Notes under the pieces: generated by a model | What the model was told of the DNA's origin: nothing | What the model saw: the letters and a program-made list of their open reading frames with translations, nothing else | Database searches by the model: none | Translations under genes and position numbers: made by a program | From: Schizochytrium sp. TIO01 | Taxonomy: Eukaryota > Sar > Bigyra > Thraustochytrida > Thraustochytriidae | Direction: 5' to 3' | NCBI GenBank assembly: GCA_004764695.1 | Contig: SMSO01000014.1 | Coordinates: 4,370,845 to 4,434,844 of the forward strand | Length of the DNA stretch: 64,000 bases | In this document: positions 20,326-31,244 of the stretch, piece after piece | Position numbering within the stretch: the first letter of the stretch is position 1 | Layout of the letters: each line of letters starts with the position of its first letter

Positions 20326-21290
20326 GAAGATGGAAGAGCAACATTTAGTGGGCACAGTAAATAGGCGGTATTGTGCGAAACATGATGCGGCCAGTATCTA
20401 AGTGAAGCCTCCGAAGATGGAGGTAACCAAGAAGGTTGGTCTCATTGCTGTTTTCCTTTCTTGTCACTTGGCGTCTTGGCAGTTCTACAAACGGAGAAAT
20501 CGGGATATGAGATTTGTGGGCCCTCTGCTAACATGCGTTTTGCGTGTGCTGCCGTAGGTTTGTCTGTTTATGATAAACAAACCAGCCAACAAATCAAATT
20601 AATTTGCTTTCTCTTGTTTCTTGCGGTGTGGTCTCACATCAATAATAACTGGCAACACCTTAAATTTAATTCAATAACTATAACAAATTAGCATCACCTC
20701 ATGAGCTTTGGGGGGAAATTAGCCATGCACCCCAGCTCCGTCTCCTGTTCAGGTACATACTACATCGACTTTATTTTCATGATAAAATCTTCTTCTTTTT
20801 TCTTTCTCTCCACCAATTGCTCAGTGTCTAATTTTCTTTTTTCACAAGGAGATCTCCCAAATATGATTTTGTATCGTAAGGCGCTTTTCAGAGTATATAT
20901 CTGGCCGTGAAATGCCACCTTGAGCAAAAATAAATTCTTTCTAAAATTCTACTTTTCAAATAATAATAAGACTAATAATAATCAAGTGTTTGCAGGATCT
21001 ATTTCCAGTATTAGAATACAACTTGTTGGTTGAGCCTTAAACTGGCTTTTTTTGATTCTACCAACATTTTCGTTGGAGTAAAAAAGAATATAAATTTACA
21101 TCAAATATCCGGCATCAACAACAGCAACTTGAATCCTAGGAATTTGCCTTCATTATGATCAGGAGAAATGAATTACTGAGACAGGAGATAATTTCCAATT
21201 TGACTAGTAAATAAGATCTTTACCCTCCTAATGAAATCGAAACATGGTTTATGCATGGTCGCTTGTAAACCTTCAAAATATAGTTCATCA
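20326..21290. other. Convergent intergenic region
   Basis: This lies between EF-Ts (+) and the giant gene (-). A 46-codon ATG frame at 20417-20557 (+) has a hydrophobic stretch (VGLIAVFLSCHLASWQF) flanked by Lys/Arg. It could be a microprotein or simply the EF-Ts 3' UTR. The rest is AT-rich with no feature seen. Confidence 0.5.
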
Positions 21291-24200
21291 TCACTCATAC
21301 ACCAGAAAGATGGAAAACTCATCATCACTCGAGGGAAGGTCCCATACGCTTGTTGAATTCAAGGCTACAATTTGGCTCTCATATTCCAAGTAAATATCAT
21401 CATTACTTGAAATTGCCACTTTCAATACTGCGGGCCGATCAACTTCGTTACTACTTGAGCTACTCACCGCCGTACCATTTGAAAGTATGCTTAAGAAGTT
21501 CTCATCTTTGAAGCGGTATCCGTAGAAACCTCCGACCGGGTCTACAATAAAGATGATATTCGATGCAGCAGCAGAAAGACGAGCGAGGTCTTTCGCCCCA
21601 CTTGATGTACTCTCAGATTGCAGAATCGAAGGGTACTGTAAATCGTAGCGAGTGCAGTTATCATCTGTGTTAGAGATGCCACACACCACCAGCTCATCAG
21701 ACGGATACAATGCATAAAGGCGCAACTCATCAGCACTTAATCGAACATCGTAATAATCACTCGTTGAGGTGGTAGATGAAGCAAGGTTCGGAATGATGAA
21801 TTCAACGATTCTCTCCGTCGTGAATATTATAATATCACCTGTTGATGCATCAACCACAGCTATTCGTCCATCAGAAATGAAACACACTGCACCAGGTTGA
21901 GAAAGTTCTACACTAGAGAGGTGGAACCAGCTTCTTAATCTCCACTCCTCATCAAAAGCCACAACACGGTTTGACGCTGCGTCAGCCACGTAAGCTGAAG
22001 GCCAGGCAAGGTGATCGCTATCTATAGAGTAGAGCGCACGAGCAGCTTTCGAACCTCCACCGCACGGTGAGCCATCCGAACAGTATGAAGTACAACGGCA
22101 TATACAAGTAGACACTATCCCCTCAGCATTACATACAGGAAGCATGTTGCTATAGTACGCCGGCATTTTAATGCATACGTCCGTATCACAAGCTATTCCA
22201 GAACTGCTTGTCCAACAGCTCGAACCATCTTGGTCAGACTCGTAGTGAATAATACTATCTGTAGCGGGAAGTGTTAGCAAACACTCGCATATATGCGTTT
22301 GGATTTTGAACAGATTGAAGTACTTGTATTTGGATCCTAGTGTCTTGCAATATGCTGCACATTTAGCGGGAGTAGGATCCGTCATATTCTTCTGTCTTGT
22401 TTCTGTAGTAAAAGTAGATGCGTCGCCAGATGCACATCCCAAGTATACGTACGAAGGCAAATCGAGCGAGTCTGCCTTGGATACACTCACCACTGAAAAT
22501 TTGTCGGGTTCTATGACAAGTGTGGTGCTGTTGGAAGACGTATTAAAGAGAAAGACCCCAGAATTTTCACCTCCAAGTAAGAATGACGGGCTATCTGCAT
22601 TGTCATCATCATCATCATCATCATCAGTAGCAACAACAACTTCCTCGCAATATTCCCAACGTACATTTGGGTTCGTGGTAAAACACCATGCTCCGTTCGG
22701 GTCATTGTTTGGATTTCTACACTTGTTATGCCTACCCAAGCCTGGAGCTGCCACATTAACTAGAATGTCACATTCCGTGCCTTTCATTGCAGTCGAGACA
22801 TTCAGTTCATGATATCCGATCGGAGGGCAAAACCTCTTATTAAGTAGCTCGCTCTGCGTCGAACCATCTGCGAGAGACATGTAGTTATTCACGTAGGGAA
22901 ACCCGCAAGGAAGTCCTGGATCATCTGTATCCGTAGTATTGCAAAAGCCCTTATTTGTTTGATAAGTATTGTAAGCATGTGCGTGTGGAATTTGCTTATT
23001 CCAAGCTTGACATTCTAGACCAGAGAACGTTGTGGTTTTGTTTGACAAATCCGTATCAGTGTTGCTGCTCCTTGCACTTGCACTCAAACGCCGACCCTCC
23101 GATTGTTCAGCTTGAATTCGAGTTGCATTTCCGCACCAGTCTTCGTCGGACGTAAAGTCACTCTCCGAGGTAATTGTTGGATCATTTGGGCAAACATCAT
23201 AACAGTCAAGAACTGTATCATTGTCGGAGTCTAAGGAATCGCATGTGGAGCAACTGTCCCCAGTCCATCCTTGCGGACAGCTTACGCGAAAAGGAAAGCA
23301 TGACGAAATTATAGCAGACGAATCATCGGACAGTGTGCATACAGGTTCCAGAGGGCATGAAGTTTGACTAGTTCCAGTCTCCACGAACACACAAGCATAA
23401 TATGAACCAGGTGTGCTTGGCACAGGAGCCGGCATCAAGTAGTAGCCTTCATCTGATTGCAAATAGGTACTACTCAATTCCACAACATCCACAGAAGCCT
23501 CTTTAGCACAGCGCGCTGAAGTGTCCAGAGTTCCACTCCCTTGCAAAAGCCCTATGTTAACCAAATCAGAAGTGTTTGGCAAAATGATTAACGTAGAGCT
23601 CTCTGGATTATCCTCGCTATAGAATGAGATATTAAAGAGAGTGAGAAACTCAACAGCACTTGAATCGCCTCCCTCCATTTCTAGATACATGGTAGGAGCA
23701 TCACGTGGCCATACACTGTCCTCAACAGAGCAGCAGAATACGCGAGAAGTCTCGTTCGGATCCAAGCATGTGGTTTCTTTCAAACCCAACGCAGAAGAGC
23801 AACTGCAGGTATTATTCAGGAGCCCTGAAAATTCAGACGTGAAACAATATCCATCTTCCTCAGTGATGAATTCTGACCCCATACCGCAGGTGTGTTCACC
23901 ATTTTCGCGAGTGTTTAGGCACTGACCAGCTATTTTATTTGCTGGAATACAGTCAGTGCTATTAGTTTCGTTTTTACAAGATGCTTCAAAGTCATAAATT
24001 GGTTCGTCCACGTTAGGAAATCCAACAAGCACATAGAGACGACAATCTTCATCCTCAGCACATAAATCGCAATGCTCAAGTGTATTCACAAACTTAGAAC
24101 TGTCACTCAGCAAGCTTGACCATGAATCCTTACAAGACTTCGGCTTGTTACCATCGTGCCAGCAACGCTCACCAGAATAGGATGCATTCGCTTGGCATCC

Positions 24201-27200
24201 TCCATAATTGCAAACGGGCCAAATACTAGACTGGTTCCTAGAGTCATTAGCAGCACAGCAATTTCCCGACTCGTTATCACAGAATGTCCACCCGCTTTCT
24301 TCGTTTGCGGCACACATACTAGCATCCAAAACATCCTCTATAGAAAGTAACTCTAGATCTGAAGCAGAGCAAAGCATCCGACCCTCGTCGAAACACGTTC
24401 TGCTAGCCTCTTCGTAATCAGCTTCTCCATAGCATGTACCATTCTCATTTGTAACGTGTACCTTTGTGCGGGGGATCGCAGAGAGCATCGTCGCAGAAGA
24501 CTTGTATTGTGATTCGTTGCTCGCAAAATTTTGAAAGCTGTCAGCTTCAGCATCTGTCTTGCCAACTAAATAGACTTGTTGCAAAGTAGGGCTTGACGTG
24601 GGATATTCAGTGGGCCTTTTTGTGGGCACCCGAGTAGGGGCAGTGACAGAAAAGGCCGCAAACGGGCCGGTAGGCCTTGGTGTTGGGCTTACAGTGGGTT
24701 TTGGAGTGGGCCTCGGAGTAGAGGTGGTTGCATAGGTGGGATTACTTACCAGTTGAGTCTGCCCTCCACAACGAATACTGAGTCCAGCATCACTTGCAGG
24801 ACATACAGACATAAGTCCAGGAGAATTTGTGCTATACATCATAGCATTGGCCACTTGGATTGGATTTGAAGTGCCTGAAATGCATGCCATCCGTGCAAAT
24901 TGGGAACTGTTTCGAAACTCACCTCCAATCCAGCTTCCGGGCCAGGTTTGATAAGCGTCCATATCGTTGTAAGTGCGTAATCCTACTGAGTAATTTGAAA
25001 CACCGTTACCGTCTATAGTGAGCTGAGCTCCCGTCAGTTCAGTGGGGAAATTGGATGTAGGCCAGTTGACGTTCCTAACGGAGAATGTGTAAACCACCTC
25101 GTATATATTATTTAGGAGAATGCCTTCAGCACCGTCTTGGTTATTATCCCTATACTGCTTGAACACTACATCGCCACACCTCGGTGTTTGGTTGAAGACT
25201 CGACAGTCTTTCAAGGTATCGTTGGTGTGAAACTTGACTTCGAGGTCAAGATCTACTTCATCAACAGACCAAGTTAAGCAAGCGCGCATAGCTCCTTCCT
25301 CAAGTTTAGATCGCGTCCAAAAGGTTAGCAAACTGCTCTGTCCCTCGCTTTCACTGCAAAGTGAATAATCACCACACTCGCATACCCCTTCAGCGTCGCA
25401 TGTGATCGTAGTGGTCACAGATTCAATACTTGAACCTGAAACATTCACACTAAAGCTACCGGTGGACGCAGGAAGTGCGCATGTTGTCGTTACAGATACA
25501 ATGTTGCAGATCGATTGAGAAGTTTCACTCGTGATAGTAATTGTAGAATTCAACAACTCTGAACTATTACTCTTAGCAACGCCTCCGCAGAAACTCTCTC
25601 GAACTGCGAAAACAGCGGTAGCAGAAGTAGGCGACGATGTGGGTTCAGCTGTTGGTCCATGTGTCGGTGTATCTGTAGGGGCGACGCTAGGACTTAAAGT
25701 TGGAGACTGAGTTGGGCTTTGTGTTGGTGTATCTGTAGGGGCGACGCTAGGACTTAAAGTTGGAGACTGAGTTGGACTTTGTGTCGGTGTATTTGTAGGG
25801 GCAACGCTAGGACTTAAAGTTGGAGACTGAGTTGGACTTTGTGTCGGTGTATCTGTAGGGGCAACGCTAGGACTTAAAGTTGGAGACTGAGTTGGACTTT
25901 GTGTCGGTGTATCTGTAGGGGCGACGCTCGGACTTAAAGTTGGAGACTGAGTTGGACTTTGTGTCGGTGTATCTGTAGGGGCGACGCTCGGACTTAAAGT
26001 TGGAGACTGAGTTGGACTTTGTGTCGGTGTATCTGTAGGGGCGACGCTCGGACTTAAAGTTGGAGACTGAGTTGGACTTTGTGTCGGTGTATCTGTAGGG
26101 GCGACGCTCGGACTTAAAGTTGGAGACTGAGTTGGACTTTGTGTCGGTGTATCTGTAGGGGCGACGCTCGGACTTAAAGTTGGAGACTGAGTTGGACTTG
26201 GTGTCAATGATTGTAGATTAATGTTGCCAAAATCTACAGTTTGGTCTGACCCTAAAGTCATTCCAGAACTGTAGTTATATCCTGGAAACCGAAGACGAAC
26301 AGTTACATTTTGAGCTAGACTCATTGATAATGGTGTTATCATTCGCAGGTCACCGTACTGAACTTTGAGATTGAGCACAGAACCAACTTCACTCGAATTA
26401 CAATCACTCTGTTGAAAACAAAAATTCATGACGTCGACCTCTGCTGGAATATTGTTGGCCTTCTTGTTATCTAAGGTCACCTTTCCTAAGATGTTATAGA
26501 ATGGGCTGTCTGCGAGGTTGATAAGAGCAGTTTTATATGTAGAGCCAGATATTGCTTTCCGTTGACATGGTTCTGCAACACTGGTCAACGTGCTTGTTAC
26601 TCTAAGCGTTGTTTCTGCAGGTCGATTTGGTCCAGGTATACATATTTTAGCGCTAGCGAGGGCTGAACGCATGACTTCCAAAGAGCCTATAATTGTATAT
26701 GACTTCAGTTGGTTTTCAACGTCAGTCAAAATGTTGATAGATGACGAGTCGTCCACAAATGTCACATTTGACCATACCGGAACACTCATCTCTACAGTTA
26801 CATTCGAACAAGTACTTGGTGCAGGACATTGTTTAGAACCCCTTGACTCAGGCTTGATTATTGGACTTGCGCTGCCCAACGCAGTACAGCGCCCAGTGTA
26901 ATCAATAGCAGTTGCGTTAGCATCAACCGATAGTATTATACTACCTGTGCAAACATCAGAAATGCTATCGTCTGAATCAAGTAAATCATCGCATAACGGA
27001 CTTTGACAAATACCATCAATACAGTCAGCAGAATAAGGATAACCACTGCAGTCGATTCCGCTTGCACAAGACATACCAAGCTCACACGGTTCACAGTATA
27101 AACCGCCGCAAATTGTCGATTCATCAACAGTACTATCCGAAGAGCTAGCACAAGATACACATATGGAATCCACACATAAACTTGATTCACAGTCACGATG

Positions 27201-30200
27201 CTGTGTGCATGTTTGACCATTTGCACATGCTACCCCGAACAATGAACATTGACCACCGCAGTCGGTGTCTGACTCCCACGCATCCTGAATCTGATTGGGC
27301 GTTATGCAGTTGAGAAACCGGCTTTTCCCAAGAACTGCACATATGTTCCCGTCACACAGCCCAGTCTGGCAATCATCATTTGATGTGCAAGAGTGATTCA
27401 CTGGGCACAAACGTCGGCATGGTGATCCGCAGACACCGTTCTCGGACAAAGAAGTGAAGCATTCATCAATGAGGCTACCATCACTTGAAGTTGTTGGTGC
27501 TGAAGTTGTAGCAACATAATCATAGTCTGATTGATCAGCACAAGTGCCATTAATTTCTAATCCAGATTCACAAAATGGACCATTTCCGATCCCCACAAAA
27601 TACCCACGCTTACAGAAGATGTTCCACTTGAAGCACTGACTACTACTCATAATTTCAAAACATGTTTCTGAAGAGATAGACTCGCATTCATCATCCATTG
27701 TATCTGAGGATATGTCACATGTCTTAGTGTTCCTGGAGCAGATTGTGGTTAAACAATCAGCAGAGCTTTCACACGTTTTGTTGACAGCACAAGCAGGAGC
27801 GGACTGCCCGCCTCCACAGTCTATATCTGTTTCACTTCCTGTCTTCTTGAGATCCTGGGGACCTTCGCAAAGAGAAGTGTTTAAGTTGCAGGTCGCATCA
27901 TAACCAAGTTGTTTTTGACAGTCTGAAGCAGTTTTGCAGCCCTCGCCAGGTCCACAGAGAAAGTTAAGTCTTCTACAAAAAGTTCCACCACCATCTGTGC
28001 AGGTTTCATTTCCATTCTGAAAGTTGTCAGTGCAAGATATACATTTATTTTCAAAACAGAGGCCACTATCGCAGTCAGAGTTGGAAGTGCAGATCTTACT
28101 ATCGTCGCACAAGGAGCACTCTGATCCTCCACAGTCAACATCAGTCTCATCCCCATTTGTTATATTATCATAACAGGAAACACAGACACCTTCATAACAA
28201 TAGTTGCTTTCACAATCTCTGTCCAATTCACAATTCTCACCAGAACCACAGAGCGAATATCCGAGCAGAGAACAAGCGCTACCACACCCGGTTTCGCACT
28301 TGTCTTTCAAGTAGCTCTCATCACTGAGCTTATCGAGTCTGTAGGAAGTGCAGATTCGTGTAGAATTTTCAGTTGATGTGGTTGAGTTGCAGGAACAAAA
28401 GCCCCAGGCGTCAGGATTATTATCAGGATTGTAAATAAACGATGTGGCACACCAGTAAGAGTTCTGTACTGAAGCTGTCGTGCTGGTTGATGAGTATTGT
28501 GTCCAATTTGCGGGTGGAATGTCAGCACCTTTCAAACAACTGGAATATAAGCTTCCATTATAGCTGAACGGAAAGACACAAGGTTTACCGTGAGATGACT
28601 CAGGCCCAAGATTAGATGTGTAACATGCAGGAGCTGCACAATTAAGTGTCGTACAGCTAGCATTTGAAGTGCATACCTCACCAATCCCCAGTGCATATTC
28701 CATGTCTGAAAGCAACTCTTCGTAATACGCAGTCTGATTGAAGCTTGTCACCTGCAAAGAGATATCAGAGGAGGATGTTGCGCTAACGCAAAGTCCGTTT
28801 GCGCAGATAAGTCCATCTTCGCAGTCCGCATCACGGGTGCAACCTTCATTCAAAGAACATCTGTCACCAATAATAGCGCACTCCTCACCTTGGTATCGAC
28901 ACGGAGTTGATGTTGGACTTGTATCTTCGCCACTACATGAAATTTCTACGCACACTCCACCACCGTCGGTGCAAGTCTCATTGTCATCTTGAATGCCATT
29001 GCTGCATGACGTAGATTCTACCTCATCACATATTTCACAACGTCCGGTAGTTTGACTGCAACAATTTTTACAGTCGTTGTCTGTGTCACAAGTGTCACCA
29101 TCATTGCAGAGAACACCACATGTCTCCCCACAATCAACTCCTGTTTCTGGCCCATCTTGTTGATTATTAATACAGCAGTCCTTTGACACTTGTGCACAAA
29201 ACGTAGATGCGAGGCACTCTTCTTCGCTAGAAGCATTCGCTGGACAAGTGTCGGGAAGTGACATATCAAAGTTCATAATGCTATCGTAGTTTACGACCTT
29301 TGCAACACTTGAATAGCCCGTGACGACAACTCCTACAATAACAAGAAGTATCAATACTACAAAAACGTACAAAAGGTAAGGTGTATGCGTGTGGCGCAAT
29401 GAAGGATGGCGTTTACTCTTGCGATGTTTCTCGTTCTTTTTAATATTGTCTTTCCTCCGTTGTTGCTTATTAAATTCAACCATTGCTTCCGTCTGTTCCT
29501 CAAACAGTTCAATAATGGCCAGATCTGCATTTTCTGCAACGTGATTTATGATAAATGAGAGTGCAGTGGCAAGAACAATGCATACAGTTAGCAATGTGGC
29601 TGCTGCCGAAAGCAACAAAATATTGAGCTGCGATATAAATGTTGATAGCCCTGAGCAGCAGTCATGGTTAAGGCAGCCATAATAATTTGTGTAGTCCCCA
29701 TCCCATGCCAGCACTGGATTACGCTCCCATACAAAGGCACCTCGGGCTTTATTGGAGGAACCTTCTCCGCAGTACACTGTCTCGCCAGGTCCTTCAGTAA
29801 TATAATAAGAATTTAATGCGGTTGGAATCTGGCCTTGTCCGATGTACTTGGTGCATCCCAACGAGTTAGAGAAGAATTCCTCTGAAATACTGCTCATGAT
29901 AAGCTTGCAGTTATTTTGAACAAGTGATGCCAAATCAATACGCATAATAGTGACTAGCTGAAAGATACACATGGGGAAGACAATGATAAGCACTAAAATA
30001 CGAGCAACACGTAGTCGGCGTAAAGACTCAATCCAAACCGCCCGAAAAGCAAATATAAAGCTGAGAATAAGTGTGATGTCGCAGCAAAATACCATCATCG
30101 GGATCCATATAGGAATGGTGTTCACAACACGCGAGGTTTCAAGAACACGGTTTACAACCCATATGGATGCTACTGCTTGTGCACCAGCTACAGCGGACGC

Positions 30201-31244
30201 GATCATTGCAATAACTTCTGCAAGGCTTTGCATCATTTCATAGACACTGACAATAATAGTACTAGCAATAAGACTAACGATTTGGAGTGGTAGCAAGGCG
30301 AGGCCAGTATACGTGGCCGCATGGAGAAGAGCTTGCGACGCACCCGATGAGTTAAAGGCTGAGCTAGGTAAAGTAAAAGAAGCCAATATGCATGTTATAA
30401 TAAGCGCAAAACTGTTGGCGTAAGCAGCGGCTTGAATAACGTGCTGGCCAACTGTTTCCATGCCGTCACTAGACTCTGTTACTTTCTGGATGCCCGCAGG
30501 CACAACAACGCTGGTCAGTGCGAGGCGATATTTTGCGTCTTTCCACATATATGTTTCCTGCATGACATCTTGATAAACGCGTTGTGCTCCATAGTAGGCA
30601 ATTGCATTTGTTATAAATATTAGCGCTCCCAATACTATTCCAAATAAGGCTTCTCGCGAAATATTTCTTCGAAAGGCTAAAGAGCTCAAGATGGCTAGGA
30701 TAATGCCGCCGACAATTAGAATTATGCTGATGATTTTGAGAAAGTTTTGCATACGCCGTGTAACTTTATGAACTCTACGTTTTCTCCGAAGCTCGTCTAA
30801 GATTTTGATGATATCTGCTGGATTCCGGGGACCGGTTTTGTCTGTAGACTTTGGGTCCGCTTCGTTACTCTCCCAAGCTCCATCCTGTGTCGTTTTGCTA
30901 CGTCGAGGTTCCTCTACATTTGCAAAAGCATCTGCGACTGATCGTAAAAGATGAGCAAGCTCAGACCCAAAGCCAAGGTCTAATAGCATATCTGGTTTAA
31001 GAAATGGGATTTGCCAAAGCTTACGGACATTGTGTTCATACAAGGTGTCTGCAAGTTTCTTTGCTTCATCTTCTGGTGGCTCAGGCGAGACTGCTTTGCC
31101 TACAAATGCTCCGTTGCGAGCCTCCTTGCGCACTTTGAGCAGAACAGCAGCGTTCACAACCTCGTCCACCTCGCTTTGTCTGTGCAACCGGAGGAGGCTT
31201 GAGACGTTTGCATTCGCCTCGGGAGCACTGTTCTCCCCCAGCAT
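21291..31244 (-). CDS. Giant multipass membrane protein with kringle/FN2-like Cys-rich ectodomain
   Basis: 3317 residues in one exon. Residues 1-165 are cytosolic; 168-645 hold about nine membrane helices (first FLKIISIILIVGGIILAIL, last YLLYVFVVLILLVIVGVVV). Everything after about 646 appears extracellular, with many NxS/T sites. It contains repeated Cys modules of the DNITNGDETDVDCGGSEC plus SNSDCDSGLCFENKC type, an FN2-like domain near 881-953 (GKPCVFPFSYNGSLYSSC ... WGFC), a 9-copy Thr/Pro stalk at about 1680-1865, Cys-rich modules, a kringle near 2740-2870 (HNKCRNPNNDPNGAWCFTT ... WEYCEE), a WSC-like Cys cluster, and a C-terminal NHL/propeller-like segment. A surface receptor or adhesin is a reasonable inference; no enzymatic motif is seen. 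It resembles large stramenopile surface proteins. ATG is unambiguous. Confidence 0.85.
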   Translation of the reverse strand: MLGENSAPEANANVSSLLRLHRQSEVDEVVNAAVLLKVRKEARNGAFVGKAVSPEPPEDEAKKLADTLYEHNVRKLWQIPFLKPDMLLDLGFGSELAHLLRSVADAFANVEEPRRSKTTQDGAWESNEADPKSTDKTGPRNPADIIKILDELRRKRRVHKVTRRMQNFLKIISIILIVGGIILAILSSLAFRRNISREALFGIVLGALIFITNAIAYYGAQRVYQDVMQETYMWKDAKYRLALTSVVVPAGIQKVTESSDGMETVGQHVIQAAAYANSFALIITCILASFTLPSSAFNSSGASQALLHAATYTGLALLPLQIVSLIASTIIVSVYEMMQSLAEVIAMIASAVAGAQAVASIWVVNRVLETSRVVNTIPIWIPMMVFCCDITLILSFIFAFRAVWIESLRRLRVARILVLIIVFPMCIFQLVTIMRIDLASLVQNNCKLIMSSISEEFFSNSLGCTKYIGQGQIPTALNSYYITEGPGETVYCGEGSSNKARGAFVWERNPVLAWDGDYTNYYGCLNHDCCSGLSTFISQLNILLLSAAATLLTVCIVLATALSFIINHVAENADLAIIELFEEQTEAMVEFNKQQRRKDNIKKNEKHRKSKRHPSLRHTHTPYLLYVFVVLILLVIVGVVVTGYSSVAKVVNYDSIMNFDMSLPDTCPANASSEEECLASTFCAQVSKDCCINNQQDGPETGVDCGETCGVLCNDGDTCDTDNDCKNCCSQTTGRCEICDEVESTSCSNGIQDDNETCTDGGGVCVEISCSGEDTSPTSTPCRYQGEECAIIGDRCSLNEGCTRDADCEDGLICANGLCVSATSSSDISLQVTSFNQTAYYEELLSDMEYALGIGEVCTSNASCTTLNCAAPACYTSNLGPESSHGKPCVFPFSYNGSLYSSCLKGADIPPANWTQYSSTSTTASVQNSYWCATSFIYNPDNNPDAWGFCSCNSTTSTENSTRICTSYRLDKLSDESYLKDKCETGCGSACSLLGYSLCGSGENCELDRDCESNYCYEGVCVSCYDNITNGDETDVDCGGSECSLCDDSKICTSNSDCDSGLCFENKCISCTDNFQNGNETCTDGGGTFCRRLNFLCGPGEGCKTASDCQKQLGYDATCNLNTSLCEGPQDLKKTGSETDIDCGGGQSAPACAVNKTCESSADCLTTICSRNTKTCDISSDTMDDECESISSETCFEIMSSSQCFKWNIFCKRGYFVGIGNGPFCESGLEINGTCADQSDYDYVATTSAPTTSSDGSLIDECFTSLSENGVCGSPCRRLCPVNHSCTSNDDCQTGLCDGNICAVLGKSRFLNCITPNQIQDAWESDTDCGGQCSLFGVACANGQTCTQHRDCESSLCVDSICVSCASSSDSTVDESTICGGLYCEPCELGMSCASGIDCSGYPYSADCIDGICQSPLCDDLLDSDDSISDVCTGSIILSVDANATAIDYTGRCTALGSASPIIKPESRGSKQCPAPSTCSNVTVEMSVPVWSNVTFVDDSSSINILTDVENQLKSYTIIGSLEVMRSALASAKICIPGPNRPAETTLRVTSTLTSVAEPCQRKAISGSTYKTALINLADSPFYNILGKVTLDNKKANNIPAEVDVMNFCFQQSDCNSSEVGSVLNLKVQYGDLRMITPLSMSLAQNVTVRLRFPGYNYSSGMTLGSDQTVDFGNINLQSLTPSPTQSPTLSPSVAPTDTPTQSPTQSPTLSPSVAPTDTPTQSPTQSPTLSPSVAPTDTPTQSPTQSPTLSPSVAPTDTPTQSPTQSPTLSPSVAPTDTPTQSPTQSPTLSPSVAPTDTPTQSPTQSPTLSPSVAPTNTPTQSPTQSPTLSPSVAPTDTPTQSPTQSPTLSPSVAPTDTPTHGPTAEPTSSPTSATAVFAVRESFCGGVAKSNSSELLNSTITITSETSQSICNIVSVTTTCALPASTGSFSVNVSGSSIESVTTTITCDAEGVCECGDYSLCSESEGQSSLLTFWTRSKLEEGAMRACLTWSVDEVDLDLEVKFHTNDTLKDCRVFNQTPRCGDVVFKQYRDNNQDGAEGILLNNIYEVVYTFSVRNVNWPTSNFPTELTGAQLTIDGNGVSNYSVGLRTYNDMDAYQTWPGSWIGGEFRNSSQFARMACISGTSNPIQVANAMMYSTNSPGLMSVCPASDAGLSIRCGGQTQLVSNPTYATTSTPRPTPKPTVSPTPRPTGPFAAFSVTAPTRVPTKRPTEYPTSSPTLQQVYLVGKTDAEADSFQNFASNESQYKSSATMLSAIPRTKVHVTNENGTCYGEADYEEASRTCFDEGRMLCSASDLELLSIEDVLDASMCAANEESGWTFCDNESGNCCAANDSRNQSSIWPVCNYGGCQANASYSGERCWHDGNKPKSCKDSWSSLLSDSSKFVNTLEHCDLCAEDEDCRLYVLVGFPNVDEPIYDFEASCKNETNSTDCIPANKIAGQCLNTRENGEHTCGMGSEFITEEDGYCFTSEFSGLLNNTCSCSSALGLKETTCLDPNETSRVFCCSVEDSVWPRDAPTMYLEMEGGDSSAVEFLTLFNISFYSEDNPESSTLIILPNTSDLVNIGLLQGSGTLDTSARCAKEASVDVVELSSTYLQSDEGYYLMPAPVPSTPGSYYACVFVETGTSQTSCPLEPVCTLSDDSSAIISSCFPFRVSCPQGWTGDSCSTCDSLDSDNDTVLDCYDVCPNDPTITSESDFTSDEDWCGNATRIQAEQSEGRRLSASARSSNTDTDLSNKTTTFSGLECQAWNKQIPHAHAYNTYQTNKGFCNTTDTDDPGLPCGFPYVNNYMSLADGSTQSELLNKRFCPPIGYHELNVSTAMKGTECDILVNVAAPGLGRHNKCRNPNNDPNGAWCFTTNPNVRWEYCEEVVVATDDDDDDDDNADSPSFLLGGENSGVFLFNTSSNSTTLVIEPDKFSVVSVSKADSLDLPSYVYLGCASGDASTFTTETRQKNMTDPTPAKCAAYCKTLGSKYKYFNLFKIQTHICECLLTLPATDSIIHYESDQDGSSCWTSSSGIACDTDVCIKMPAYYSNMLPVCNAEGIVSTCICRCTSYCSDGSPCGGGSKAARALYSIDSDHLAWPSAYVADAASNRVVAFDEEWRLRSWFHLSSVELSQPGAVCFISDGRIAVVDASTGDIIIFTTERIVEFIIPNLASSTTSTSDYYDVRLSADELRLYALYPSDELVVCGISNTDDNCTRYDLQYPSILQSESTSSGAKDLARLSAAASNIIFIVDPVGGFYGYRFKDENFLSILSNGTAVSSSSSNEVDRPAVLKVAISSNDDIYLEYESQIVALNSTSVWDLPSSDDEFSIFLVYE
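25660..26207 (-). repeat. 60-bp tandem repeat encoding a Thr/Pro/Ser stalk
   Basis: Nine copies of a 60-bp unit encode the 20-residue repeat TLSPSVAPTDTPTQSPTQSP. Copies differ at only a few sites (one D-to-N change, some silent A/G or C changes), so expansion or homogenisation is recent. The product is probably a rigid O-glycosylated stalk. Confidence 0.95.

Noticed and set aside
19255-20355. 366-codon minus frame antisense to EF-Ts
   Set aside because: It is a mirror of a biased highly expressed gene; EF-Ts motifs are unambiguous on the plus strand.
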